This document shows positions 32,791 through 43,524 of a stretch of 64,000 nt of DNA, piece by piece. Origin of the DNA: Bradyrhizobium sp. 164 (lineage in GTDB: Bacteria; Pseudomonadota; Alphaproteobacteria; Rhizobiales; Xanthobacteraceae). The notes below the pieces were generated by a model that was not told the DNA's origin, did no database searches, and worked only from the letters and a program-made list of their open reading frames with translations. The stretch is from NCBI RefSeq assembly GCF_023073715.1, contig NZ_JADPKA010000097.1:230315-294314 (forward strand). The letters are read 5' to 3'. How positions within the stretch are numbered: the stretch's first letter is position 1; each line of letters begins with the position of its first letter. The position numbers and the translations under genes were made by a program.

Positions 32791-34921
32791 TGAGCTTCTG
32801 GATCAGCTGATCCGCGGCGTCTGAGATCACGGTACCGGGCGGGAAGATGGCTTCGGCACCGGCGGCGTAGAGCTCATCATAGTCCTGCGGCGGCACCACG
32901 CCGCCGATGATGATCATGATGTCCTCGCGGCCTTGCTTCTTCAGCGCGGCCTTCAGCTCCGGCACCGCGGTGAGATGGGCGGCGGCAAGCGAGGAGACGC
33001 CGAGGATGTGCACGTCGTTCTCGACCGCCTGGCGGGCGGCCTCGTCAGCGGTCGCAAACAGCGGCCCGATGTCGACGTCGAAGCCGATATCGGCAAAGGC
33101 GGACGCAATCACCTTCTGGCCGCGGTCGTGGCCGTCCTGGCCGATCTTCGCCACGAGAATGCGCGGGCGTCGACCTTCCGCCTCCTCGAAGGCGTCGATC
33201 AGCGCCTGCACCTTTTCGACCTGATTACCCATGGCGGACGCCTCCCGCTTGTAGACGCCGGTGATGGACTTGATCTCGGCGCGGTGGCGGCCGAACACTT
33301 TTTCCATCGCGTCAGAAATTTCGCCGACGGTCGCCTTCGCGCGCGCCGCGTCGATCGCAAGCGCCAGAAGGTTGCCGTTGCCTTCGCCGGCCGAGCGCGT
33401 CAGCGCCGCGAGCGCGGCATCCACGTCCTTCTGGTTGCGCTCGGACTTCAGCCGCGCCAGCTTGTCGATCTGCAGCCGCCGGACATTGGTGTTGTCGACC
33501 TTGAGGATATCGATCGGCACCTCGTCGGTCGGCTTGTACTTGTTGACGCCGATCACCGCCTGCCGGCCGGCATCGATGCGGGCCTGCGTCTTGGCCGAGG
33601 CCTCCTCGATGCGCAGCTTCGGCACGCCGGCCTCGATCGCCTTGGCCATGCCGCCGAGCTCCTCGACCTCCTGGATATGGCCCCACGCCTTGGCCGCGAG
33701 GTCGCGCGTCAGCCGCTCGACATAATAGGAGCCGCCCCAAGGATCGATGATCCGGGTCGTGCCGCTTTCCTGCTGCAGGAAGAGCTGCGTGTTGCGCGCG
33801 ATGCGCGCCGAGAAATCCGTCGGCAGCGCCAGGGCCTCGTCGAGCGCGTTGGTGTGCAGCGATTGGGTGTGGCCTTGCGTCGCCGCCATCGCCTCCACGG
33901 TGGTGCGCATCACATTGTTGAAGACATCCTGCGCCGTCAGCGACCAGCCCGAGGTCTGGCAATGCGTGCGCAGGGAGAGCGAGCGCGGATCCTTCGGGTT
34001 GAACGGCTTCAGGAGTTTTGCCCAGAGCAGGCGCGCGGCGCGCATCTTGGCGACTTCCATGAAGAAGTTCATGCCGATCGCCCAGAAGAACGACAGGCGC
34101 GGCGCGAAGCGATCGACATCGAGACCGGCGGCTAGTCCCGCACGCAGATATTCGACGCCGTCGGCGAGCGTATAGGCGAGCTCGAGGTCCTGCGTCGCGC
34201 CGGCCTCCTGCATGTGATAGCCGGAGATCGAGATCGAATTGTATTTCGGCATCTTCTGCGAGGTGAAGGCGAAGATGTCGGAAATGATCCGCATCGAAGG
34301 CGAGGGCGGATAGATATAGGTGTTGCGCACCATGAACTCTTTCAGAATGTCGTTCTGAATCGTCCCTGAGAGTTTTTCCGGCGGCACGCCCTGTTCGCCT
34401 GCGGCTGCGACGTACAACGCGAGGATCGGCAGCACTGCGCCGTTCATGGTCATGGACACGCTCATCTGGTCGAGCGGGATGCCCGCAAACAGCGTTCGCA
34501 TGTCGTAGATGGAGTCGATGGCCACGCCGGCCATGCCGACGTCGCCGGCCACCCGCGGATGATCGGAATCATAGCCACGATGGGTTGCGAGATCGAAGGC
34601 GACCGAGAGGCCCTTCTGTCCGGCAGCCAAATTGCGCCGATAGAACGCATTGGAATCCTCCGCCGTGGAGAAGCCGGCATATTGCCTGACCGTCCAGGGC
34701 TGGTTGACATACATGGTCGGGTAGGGCCCGCGCAGATACGGCGCGATACCTGGCCAGGTCTCAAGGAAATCGAGCCCGGCGATATCTGCTTCTCCGTATG
34801 CCGACTTGACCGGAATGCCCTCCGGAGTCGCCCACGGATCGACGGGAACAGAAGAAGCGACGACCGAGCACCTTTCGAAAGCAACATTTGCAAAATTCGG
34901 GATATCGCTGATGGATGACAT
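32738..34921 (-). CDS. mutB: Methylmalonyl-CoA mutase large subunit
   Basis: Adenosylcobalamin-dependent subunit that isomerises methylmalonyl-CoA to succinyl-CoA. The 727-residue chain has the substrate TIM barrel (YPTMYVNQPWTVRQYAGFST near the N terminus) and a C-terminal B12 domain with the cobalamin motif DGHDRG, its His at about residue 598. I chose the ATG at 34921; an upstream TTG overlapping the small-subunit stop is weaker. The last dozen residues (about SEAAYSKRHGR) do not look like the family and are read from DNA belonging to the adjoining lpd remnant in another frame. Confidence 0.95.
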   Translation of the reverse strand: MSSISDIPNFANVAFERCSVVASSVPVDPWATPEGIPVKSAYGEADIAGLDFLETWPGIAPYLRGPYPTMYVNQPWTVRQYAGFSTAEDSNAFYRRNLAAGQKGLSVAFDLATHRGYDSDHPRVAGDVGMAGVAIDSIYDMRTLFAGIPLDQMSVSMTMNGAVLPILALYVAAAGEQGVPPEKLSGTIQNDILKEFMVRNTYIYPPSPSMRIISDIFAFTSQKMPKYNSISISGYHMQEAGATQDLELAYTLADGVEYLRAGLAAGLDVDRFAPRLSFFWAIGMNFFMEVAKMRAARLLWAKLLKPFNPKDPRSLSLRTHCQTSGWSLTAQDVFNNVMRTTVEAMAATQGHTQSLHTNALDEALALPTDFSARIARNTQLFLQQESGTTRIIDPWGGSYYVERLTRDLAAKAWGHIQEVEELGGMAKAIEAGVPKLRIEEASAKTQARIDAGRQAVIGVNKYKPTDEVPIDILKVDNTNVRRLQIDKLARLKSERNQKDVDAALAALTRSAGEGNGNLLALAIDAARAKATVGEISDAMEKVFGRHRAEIKSITGVYKREASAMGNQVEKVQALIDAFEEAEGRRPRILVAKIGQDGHDRGQKVIASAFADIGFDVDIGPLFATADEAARQAVENDVHILGVSSLAAAHLTAVPELKAALKKQGREDIMIIIGGVVPPQDYDELYAAGAEAIFPPGTVISDAADQLIQKLNARLGHSEAAYSKRHGR

Positions 34922-34946
34922 TTGAGTGCTCGCGTTCGATTGGCAA

Positions 34947-36827
34947 TTATCCAAAGGCGATCTTCGGGTTTTGGATCCAGTCGTAAGCGGCTTTTAGCGT
35001 TGCCAAGACGTCGCAACCGACGTGGATGAAGCTGCCGATGCCAGCCCGCCGAAACGCGGCCTCGAATTGAGAGGGAAGTCCCGCCAAATAGATGTGCCTA
35101 GCACCGACTTGCTGGAGCGCTTGGGCGGAGTTTTCGGCGCGCTCCGCATAGATCTTATCGCTGGAGCAAAGGCAGGCGAGTTCGGCACCAGAGTTCGTGA
35201 ATGCAAGGGCAAGCTCGGCTGGATCGGCGATGCCTGCGCCGTCGATAGCCTCAATTCCTCCGGCTTCGAAGAAGCTCTTCGCGAAGGTCGCGCGGGCCGT
35301 AAAGTCGGTCGGTGTGCCCAGGCTAGCAAGAAACACTCGCGGCCGCACGCCGCGTAGCTTCAATATCGTATCGGACTTGTCGCGGAGCGATTCGAATGGT
35401 TCCGCAAGGCGGATTGGCGGCAGTGCATCGAATACGAATCTCTGGTCAATGTTAGGCGGAAGAGCCATCGGTGTTACGTTCAGTACCGCCGCTGCGCCTT
35501 CGCCAAGGTTTGCGAACTCGCTCACTCCGGTCAGCGGGTCGCGGCGCTTCGCGAGATTTGCACCGCGCGCTGTGCGCGTAGCTGTGATCTTCGCCTGAAG
35601 CGCTCCCTGCTGGAGAGCGGCAAAGATGCCGCCCGCATTTTCAGTCTCTTGGAAACTCTTCCAGGCCGCGTCGCAAAGCTCCGTTGTTAGCGCCTCAATG
35701 CCGCCAGCACCTGCGGCAGGATCGCTAACCTTGGCAAGATTGCTTTCCTCCAGCAGCAGAAGCTGCGTGTTGCGGGCCACGCGCCGGGCAAACGAGTCTG
35801 GAAGGCCCAGCGCCAACGTGTGCGGCAGAACCGTGATCGCATTGGCACCGGCGATTCCCGCAGAGAATGTCGCCAAGGTAGCGCGCAACATGTTTACGTA
35901 GGGATCGCGCCGGGTCAACATACGCCAGGAGCTGTCGGCCGCGATGAACAGCGGCTTTGGCGCAAGGCCGCACGCCGATTCGATGCGCGCCCAGAGGAGT
36001 CGCAACGCGCGGAATTTGGCCATGGTCAAAAACTGGTCGGCGTCAGCAGCGAGTCGCGCATAGATCATACTTCGCGCTTGATCCAGCGGAATGCGCGCCG
36101 CCTCCATAGCGTGCAGATATGCCACGCCGCAGGCAAGCACGAAGGCAAGCTCCTGCACTTCTGAGCCGCCGGCATCATGAACGATACGCCCATCGCTCAC
36201 GGTAAACGGCCCCTTGAATCCCAGCGATAAAAGCCCTTTTACCGTGCTGGCAACAGTTCGCGCGATTTCGTCCCAAGTGTATGGACTGCGTCCGCGGAGG
36301 GCGCACGCGCCCAGCGGATCGAGCCCAAATCGAATGTCGCAGATGGCGGGATCGAGGCCGACCGACTTCACATATTCCGCGACATGGATAGCGGTCTTAC
36401 GCCCGTGTGCACCAATCTGAAGTTCAATTCCAATGCCGGCATCAAGGTGGACGTCTTTTAAAGCTGTGGCGACGGCGCCCGCCGTTTGATCGAGGCCGAA
36501 CCCGCGGCTGCAGTTGGCCCCGGCAAAGACGAGTGCCAGGCCCGTCGCTCCATTCTCTATATCCTGAAGGGCCTGCCTGTTGGCCGTCACCGCGTCCGGA
36601 TGATCGATGCGCTGCATGATCTGCCAATGCGCCGCGGGTGCCCTCCCCTCGACCGGCGTAATGTCTTTCGCACGGAGGTAAATCGGCTCGATTCTCAAGC
36701 CGTCGTACGTCTTTCCAATCAGCTTTTCGAACGGCGCTCCCTTTAGCACGCCGTCAACCAGCGTGCGCCAGCCCTCGCGTGAAGCAGGCGCAAAGCCCGA
36801 TGCCAATGCGAACCGTTCGGTATTCAT
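34947..36827 (-). CDS. mutA: Methylmalonyl-CoA mutase small subunit
   Basis: Non-catalytic partner of MutB. About 626 residues from the ATG at 36827 (GGGG just upstream; a GTG three codons earlier is an alternative). It has the mutase barrel fold, with APAAHWQIMQRIDHPD and RRDPYVNMLRATLATFSAGI, but the B12-binding motif is absent: the corresponding C-terminal segment reads ASLGTPTDFTARA instead of a DxHxxG, as expected for the alpha-type subunit. It lies 25 bases upstream of mutB and about 110 bases after pccA. Confidence 0.92.
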   Translation of the reverse strand: MNTERFALASGFAPASREGWRTLVDGVLKGAPFEKLIGKTYDGLRIEPIYLRAKDITPVEGRAPAAHWQIMQRIDHPDAVTANRQALQDIENGATGLALVFAGANCSRGFGLDQTAGAVATALKDVHLDAGIGIELQIGAHGRKTAIHVAEYVKSVGLDPAICDIRFGLDPLGACALRGRSPYTWDEIARTVASTVKGLLSLGFKGPFTVSDGRIVHDAGGSEVQELAFVLACGVAYLHAMEAARIPLDQARSMIYARLAADADQFLTMAKFRALRLLWARIESACGLAPKPLFIAADSSWRMLTRRDPYVNMLRATLATFSAGIAGANAITVLPHTLALGLPDSFARRVARNTQLLLLEESNLAKVSDPAAGAGGIEALTTELCDAAWKSFQETENAGGIFAALQQGALQAKITATRTARGANLAKRRDPLTGVSEFANLGEGAAAVLNVTPMALPPNIDQRFVFDALPPIRLAEPFESLRDKSDTILKLRGVRPRVFLASLGTPTDFTARATFAKSFFEAGGIEAIDGAGIADPAELALAFTNSGAELACLCSSDKIYAERAENSAQALQQVGARHIYLAGLPSQFEAAFRRAGIGSFIHVGCDVLATLKAAYDWIQNPKIAFG

Positions 36828-36940
36828 CAGCCCCACTTAGTCCCAAGTGACGCCGAACTGCTCAGCATCACTTCTATCTGTAAGTAACCGGAATTCCTGC
36901 AGACAAGCTGCCTATCTCAGGTCGCGACCTCTTGCAGTAT

Positions 36941-38956
36941 TCAGGAAAACTCCAAAATCAGTGCGTCCACCGCCAGCGTGGCCCCCGCACTGGCGTGGAT
37001 CTTCTTCACGGTGCCGTCCTGCTCGGCGCGCAGCACGTTCTGCATCTTCATGGCTTCGACCACGGCCAGCGTCTCGCCGGCCTTGACCTCCTGCCCTTCG
37101 GTCACCGCGATCGAGACGATGAGACCTGGCATCGGACAGAGCAGCTTCTTGCCGGTGTCGGAGGCTGTCGTCACCGGCATCAGCCGGGCCGAAGCCGCCT
37201 CCGCTTCGGTCCAGACATAGACCGGCACCTCGACGCCCTGATGCGCGAGGCGGATTCCGTTGGCGATCGGCCGCGCCTGCACCGCGACGACGTGGCCATC
37301 GATGGTGCCCTGCCAGACCGGATCGCCCGGCTTCCATGCGGACTGCAGCGGATGCGCATGACCCACCTTGCCCTCGGCGTCGACGAACCGCACCGCGATC
37401 GCCTCATCCTCGCGGGCAACCTCGAGCAAAATCTCCTGGCGGTCGAGCCAGACCGCACGGCGGCGCTCGCGCTGCACGATACGGCCGCCCATCTGGCCGG
37501 AGATCCGCCGCTTGCGCTCGCCGAGCACGTGATCGATGGCGGCACCGACCGCGGCGATCCGCAGCGCGACCTCGCCTTCGGGCACGCGCACAGAAAAGCC
37601 CTTGGGGAATTCTTCCGCGATGAAGCCGGTTGAGAGATTGCCCCCGCGCCAGCGCGGATGATGCATCAGCGCGGACAGGAACGGGATGTTGTGCCTGATG
37701 CCATCGACATAGAACGAGTCGAGCGCGGTCGCCTGCGCCTCGATCGCGGCCGCGCGCGACGGCGCATGGGTGACGAGCTTTGCGATCATCGGATCGTAAT
37801 GGATCGAGATCTCGCCGCCTTCCTGCACGCCGGTGTCGTTGCGCACGGTGATGCCGTCCTTGCTCACTTCCGCCGGCGGGCGATATTTCACCAGCCGCCC
37901 GATCGAGGGCAGGAAGTTGCGGAACGGGTCCTCGGCATAGAGGCGCGATTCCACGGCCCAGCCGGTCAGCGTGACGTCCTTCTGCGTGAGCGCGAGTTTC
38001 TCGCCGGCGGCAACGCGGATCATCTGCTCGACGAGGTCGACGCCGGTGACGAGCTCGGTGACGGGATGCTCGACCTGGAGACGCGTGTTCATCTCCAGGA
38101 AGTAGAAGCTCTTGTCTTGCCCTGCGACGAACTCGACAGTGCCGGCGGAATCGTAATTCACGGCCTTGGCCAGCGCGACCGCCTGCTCGCCCATCTTGCG
38201 GCGGGTGGCCTCATCGAGCAGCGGCGACGGCGCCTCCTCGATGACCTTCTGGTTGCGGCGCTGGATCGAGCATTCGCGCTCGCCGAGATAGATGACGTTG
38301 CGGTGCTTGTCGCCCAGCACCTGGATCTCGATGTGGCGGGGATCGACGATGAACTTCTCGACGAAGACCCGATCGTCGCCGAACGAGGCCTTGGCTTCGG
38401 CCTTGGCGAGATTGAAACCTTCCGCGACCTCGGATGTGGAATGCGCGATGCGCATGCCCTTGCCGCCACCGCCGGCCGAGGCCTTGATCATCACGGGGTA
38501 GCCGATCTCGTCGGCGATCTTCACCGCGTGCTTGTCGTCCTCGATGACGCCGAGATAGCCCGGCACGGTCGAGACCTTGGCCTTGGCGGCAGCCTTCTTG
38601 GATTCGATCTTGTCGCCCATCGCGGCGATCGCGCCGGGGTTCGGGCCGATGAAGACGATGCCGGCCGCTTCCAGCGCGCGCGGAAACGCCTCGCGCTCGG
38701 ACAGGAAGCCGTAGCCGGGATGCACGGCCTCGGCGCCGGTCTTGCGGCAGGCCTCGACGATCTTCTCGATCACCAGATAGCTCTCGGCCGCGGCGGGCGG
38801 GCCGATCAGAACGGCCTCGTCGGCCATCTCGACATGGAGGGCGTCGCGGTCAGCCTCGGAATAGACGGCAACCGTCTGAATTCCCATCTTGCGTGCGGTC
38901 TTGATGACCCGGCAGGCGATTTCGCCGCGATTGGCGATCAGGATGCGTTTGAACAT
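36941..38956 (-). CDS. pccA: Propionyl/acetyl-CoA carboxylase, biotin-carboxylase subunit
   Basis: ATP-dependent carboxylation of biotin carried on the same chain. The 671-residue protein begins MFKRILIANRGEIACRVIKT, has the ATP-grasp loop SAGGGGKGMR near residue 165, the DCSIQRR-like ERECSIQRRNQKVIEEAPSP segment and a C-terminal biotinyl domain with the biotinylated Lys in EAMKMQN. The ATG at 38956 lies 3 bases after the pccB stop. Placed between pccB and mutA, propionyl-CoA is the likely substrate, giving methylmalonyl-CoA. Confidence 0.94.
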   Translation of the reverse strand: MFKRILIANRGEIACRVIKTARKMGIQTVAVYSEADRDALHVEMADEAVLIGPPAAAESYLVIEKIVEACRKTGAEAVHPGYGFLSEREAFPRALEAAGIVFIGPNPGAIAAMGDKIESKKAAAKAKVSTVPGYLGVIEDDKHAVKIADEIGYPVMIKASAGGGGKGMRIAHSTSEVAEGFNLAKAEAKASFGDDRVFVEKFIVDPRHIEIQVLGDKHRNVIYLGERECSIQRRNQKVIEEAPSPLLDEATRRKMGEQAVALAKAVNYDSAGTVEFVAGQDKSFYFLEMNTRLQVEHPVTELVTGVDLVEQMIRVAAGEKLALTQKDVTLTGWAVESRLYAEDPFRNFLPSIGRLVKYRPPAEVSKDGITVRNDTGVQEGGEISIHYDPMIAKLVTHAPSRAAAIEAQATALDSFYVDGIRHNIPFLSALMHHPRWRGGNLSTGFIAEEFPKGFSVRVPEGEVALRIAAVGAAIDHVLGERKRRISGQMGGRIVQRERRRAVWLDRQEILLEVAREDEAIAVRFVDAEGKVGHAHPLQSAWKPGDPVWQGTIDGHVVAVQARPIANGIRLAHQGVEVPVYVWTEAEAASARLMPVTTASDTGKKLLCPMPGLIVSIAVTEGQEVKAGETLAVVEAMKMQNVLRAEQDGTVKKIHASAGATLAVDALILEFS

Positions 38957-38958
38957 GG

Positions 38959-40488
<1,530 letters not shown>

Positions 40489-40505
40489 CGATTGAGCCAA
40501 CTGAT

Positions 40506-42218
40506 CTACCGCTTTCTAGCGATTGGAGGCAGGTCGGTGCAAATGCCCTCATGGACTTCGGCAGCCATGCCGATCGTCTCGCCGAGGGTCGGATGGGGGT
40601 GAATGGTCTTTCCGATATCGATCGCGTCAGCCCCCATTTCGATAGCGAGACAGATTTCCCCGATCATATCGCCGGCATGCGGTCCGACGATCACGCCCCC
40701 GACGATGCGACCGGTTTCGGCGTCGAACAGCAGCTTCGTCATGCCATAGGACGCGCCCGACGCGATGGCCCGGCCGGACGCGGCCCATGGGAATTTTGCC
40801 GAACGGATCTTCCGTCCGGATTCGGCGACATCACGCTCGGACTTGCCGACCCAGGCGATCTCAGGATCGGTGTAGGCGACATTGGGGACGATCTTCGCGG
40901 TAAAGGCCGCCGGCTTCCCGGCAGCTACTTCCGCGGCGACGTGCCCCTCGTGAACGGCCTTGTGCGCCAGCATCGAACCGCCGACGACGTCGCCGATGGC
41001 GAAGACGTTGCGCGCCGTCGTTCTCATCTGCTCGTCGACCTGAATGAAGCCGTTCGAATCGATGGCAACGTCGATCCGTTCGAGGCCGAGCTCGCTACTG
41101 TTGGGAACACGGCCGGCCGATTGCAACACCAAATCGTACGATCGTGTCCGTACCGATGCGCCTGTGGTACCGACCCTCACGCCGTCCGGCGTGATTTCGG
41201 CGGTTGATACGCTGCTTGCGACGTCGATATGCTCGAAGCGATGCGCGTTGCGCGAACGCCAGATCTTCACCGCGTCGGCATCCACGCCCGCCAGGATATC
41301 GGGAAGCCTTTCGACAAGATTGATCTTGGCGCCGAGCGAGCTGTAGACGGTCGCCATCTCCAGCCCGATGATCCCCGCTCCGATCACGAGCATGCGGCCC
41401 GGAATGCTTCGCAGCGCGAGCGCGCCGGTCGAGGTCACGACCCGCTCGTCCTTGGGAAGCACCGCCAGCTGCACCGCGCGCGAGCCCGTGGCGATGATGC
41501 ATTGACCAAATTCAATTTGCTGCGAGCCTGCCCCCTCACCGACAATCTCGAGCCGCATGGCGGAGGCGAATTTCGCGATGCCGCGGATCACCGTGACGCG
41601 GCGCGCTGCCGCCATCTGGCTCAGCCCATCCGTCAGCTTCTTGACGGTACCGTGCTTGAAGGCGCGCAGCTCCTGCAGATCGATCTGCGGCGCGGCGAAG
41701 CGAATGCCCTTGTCCGCGATCCGTTCGGCTTCCTCCTTGACGGCCGCAACATGAAGCAGCGCCTTCGACGGGATACATCCAACGTTCAGGCAAACTCCGC
41801 CCAAGGTGCCGTATCGTTCGACGATCGCGGTGTTCAGTCCAAGGTCTGCGGCCCGAAACGCTGCTGAATAGCCGCCCGGCCCGCCTCCGATCACGACAAG
41901 ATCGTAGCGCGTATAATCTGTTGCGCGCTGGCCAACATCCTGATCCGCCGAGATCGTCTCGCCTTGCGCGCCCGCTTCGTCCGACGCCGACGCCGTGCCA
42001 ATCATGGAGCCTTGAGACACCTTGTCTCCAACACGCAGCGACATGCTCGTGATCACCCCTGCGATCGGCGACGGAATCTCCAGCGTGGCCTTGTCGGATT
42101 CCACTGTGATCAACGCCTGTTCCCGCACGACGACGTCGCCCGCCCCGACGTGGACCTCGACGACTTCGACGTCTCGGAAATCCCCGATGTCGGGGACCCG
42201 GATTTCCTCTGTCCGCAT
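40506..42218 (-). CDS. lpd: Dihydrolipoyl dehydrogenase with N-terminal lipoyl domain
   Basis: E3 component that reoxidises dihydrolipoyl groups with NAD+. The 570-residue chain has an N-terminal lipoyl domain with Lys43 in ESDKATLEIPSP, a linker, then the flavoprotein: FAD motif VVIGGGPGGYSAAFRAADLG, redox disulphide GGVCLNVGCIPSKAL, NAD motif VIGAGIIGLEMA and the catalytic HPHPTLGE. The start at 42218 (MRTEEIRVPDIGDF) excludes an upstream extension that overlaps aceF. Lipoyl-fused E3 proteins are known in AceE-type complexes. Confidence 0.95.
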   Translation of the reverse strand: MRTEEIRVPDIGDFRDVEVVEVHVGAGDVVVREQALITVESDKATLEIPSPIAGVITSMSLRVGDKVSQGSMIGTASASDEAGAQGETISADQDVGQRATDYTRYDLVVIGGGPGGYSAAFRAADLGLNTAIVERYGTLGGVCLNVGCIPSKALLHVAAVKEEAERIADKGIRFAAPQIDLQELRAFKHGTVKKLTDGLSQMAAARRVTVIRGIAKFASAMRLEIVGEGAGSQQIEFGQCIIATGSRAVQLAVLPKDERVVTSTGALALRSIPGRMLVIGAGIIGLEMATVYSSLGAKINLVERLPDILAGVDADAVKIWRSRNAHRFEHIDVASSVSTAEITPDGVRVGTTGASVRTRSYDLVLQSAGRVPNSSELGLERIDVAIDSNGFIQVDEQMRTTARNVFAIGDVVGGSMLAHKAVHEGHVAAEVAAGKPAAFTAKIVPNVAYTDPEIAWVGKSERDVAESGRKIRSAKFPWAASGRAIASGASYGMTKLLFDAETGRIVGGVIVGPHAGDMIGEICLAIEMGADAIDIGKTIHPHPTLGETIGMAAEVHEGICTDLPPIARKR

Positions 42219-42226
42219 CTGCGTCC

Positions 42227-43507
42227 TCACAATGCGAAGCGCCGCAGATCGGAGAGCACCGACGCGACGAAGCCCAGAAACCGGGCCCCAGCCACGCCGT
42301 CGACGACCCGGTGATCCCACGACAGACTCATCGGAAGGATGAGGCGCGGTTCAAACTCGCGGCCGTTCCAGACCGCCTCGGTGGCGGCCCGCCCGGCGCC
42401 GAGGATCGCCACCTCGGGCGCGTTGATAATGGGCGTAAATCCCTGACCGCCGATGCCGCCGAGAGACGACACCGAGAAACAGCCGCCCTGCATGTCGCCC
42501 GACGCGAGCTGCCCCGCGTGCGCCTTGTCGGCGAGCGAGCGCATCTCCGCGGCAATCTGCCGAAGGCCCTTCTTATCGCAGTCCCGGATCACCGGCACGA
42601 CCAGACCTCTCGGCGTGTCGACAGCGACGCCGATGTGGACGTAGTGCTTGAGGATCAACTCATCGCCATCGAGCGACGAATTGAAGCGCGGGTATTTCTG
42701 CAGCGCCAAGGCCGCGGCCTTGATCAGCAGCGACACCATGGTGAGCTTCGCCGTGTCCTTCGCGGCCTCGGCATTGGCGAGCTGACGAAAGGCTTCGGCG
42801 TCGGTTACATCCGCTCTGTCGAAATTCGTTACATGGGGAATGACGCTCCAGTTGCGCGAGAGGTTCGTACCGGTCAGCTTCTGGATCCGTGTCAGCGGCA
42901 GGCGCTCGACCGCGCCGTACCTCTCGAAATCCACCTTGGGCCAATCGACCGAGGCGCCGGGCTCAGGCGCCATCGCCGGTCTCGATCGCATCAGTCCGTT
43001 GACGAAGGCCGCCACATCCTCTCGCAAAATCCGGCCCTTGGGGCCTGTGGGCACGACAGAGTCCAGCGTCACGCCGAGCTCACGCGCCAAAGCGCGGACC
43101 GACGGCGATGCATGCGCCGCCCCGCTAGGCTGCGGCTGCTGTGCACGTGCTCGCGAGTCATCGACTGGAGCCGCGGGCGCCGGCCGTGACAGCGCCTCCT
43201 GCTGCGAGATCCGTTGCTCCACCAGCGGTGCCGACGCAGTCGCCGGCGGAGGCGCGGTGGATTCGTCGCGACCTTCGAGGACCATCAGAACCGAACCTTG
43301 AGAAACCCGCACCCCGACGTCGATCATCAGTTTGGCCACCGTGCCTGCGGCTGGGGATGGCACCTCCATCGTCGCCTTGTCGGACTCGATCGACAGCAAC
43401 GGCATGTCGATCGTGACCTCGTCGCCGACCGACACATTGATTTCGACTACCGGGACATCCTTGTAGTCCCCAATATCTGGCAGAACGACTTCAATTGAAC
43501 GAGACAT
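42227..43507 (-). CDS. aceF: Dihydrolipoamide acyltransferase (E2)
   Basis: Core acyltransferase of a 2-oxoacid dehydrogenase complex. From the ATG at 43507 the protein is 426 residues: one lipoyl domain with Lys44 in ESDKATMEVPSP, a Pro/Ala-rich linker, a peripheral-subunit-binding domain (ASPSVRALARELGVTLDSVV, then GPKGRILREDV) and the catalytic domain ending in SWDHRVVDG with the active His and Asp. It lies between aceE (17-base gap) and lpd (8-base gap). Acyl specificity cannot be read off: acetyl is the default, propionyl is possible. Confidence 0.94.
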   Translation of the reverse strand: MSRSIEVVLPDIGDYKDVPVVEINVSVGDEVTIDMPLLSIESDKATMEVPSPAAGTVAKLMIDVGVRVSQGSVLMVLEGRDESTAPPPATASAPLVEQRISQQEALSRPAPAAPVDDSRARAQQPQPSGAAHASPSVRALARELGVTLDSVVPTGPKGRILREDVAAFVNGLMRSRPAMAPEPGASVDWPKVDFERYGAVERLPLTRIQKLTGTNLSRNWSVIPHVTNFDRADVTDAEAFRQLANAEAAKDTAKLTMVSLLIKAAALALQKYPRFNSSLDGDELILKHYVHIGVAVDTPRGLVVPVIRDCDKKGLRQIAAEMRSLADKAHAGQLASGDMQGGCFSVSSLGGIGGQGFTPIINAPEVAILGAGRAATEAVWNGREFEPRLILPMSLSWDHRVVDGVAGARFLGFVASVLSDLRRFAL

Positions 43508-43524
43508 GCGCGCTTCGCCCTCTC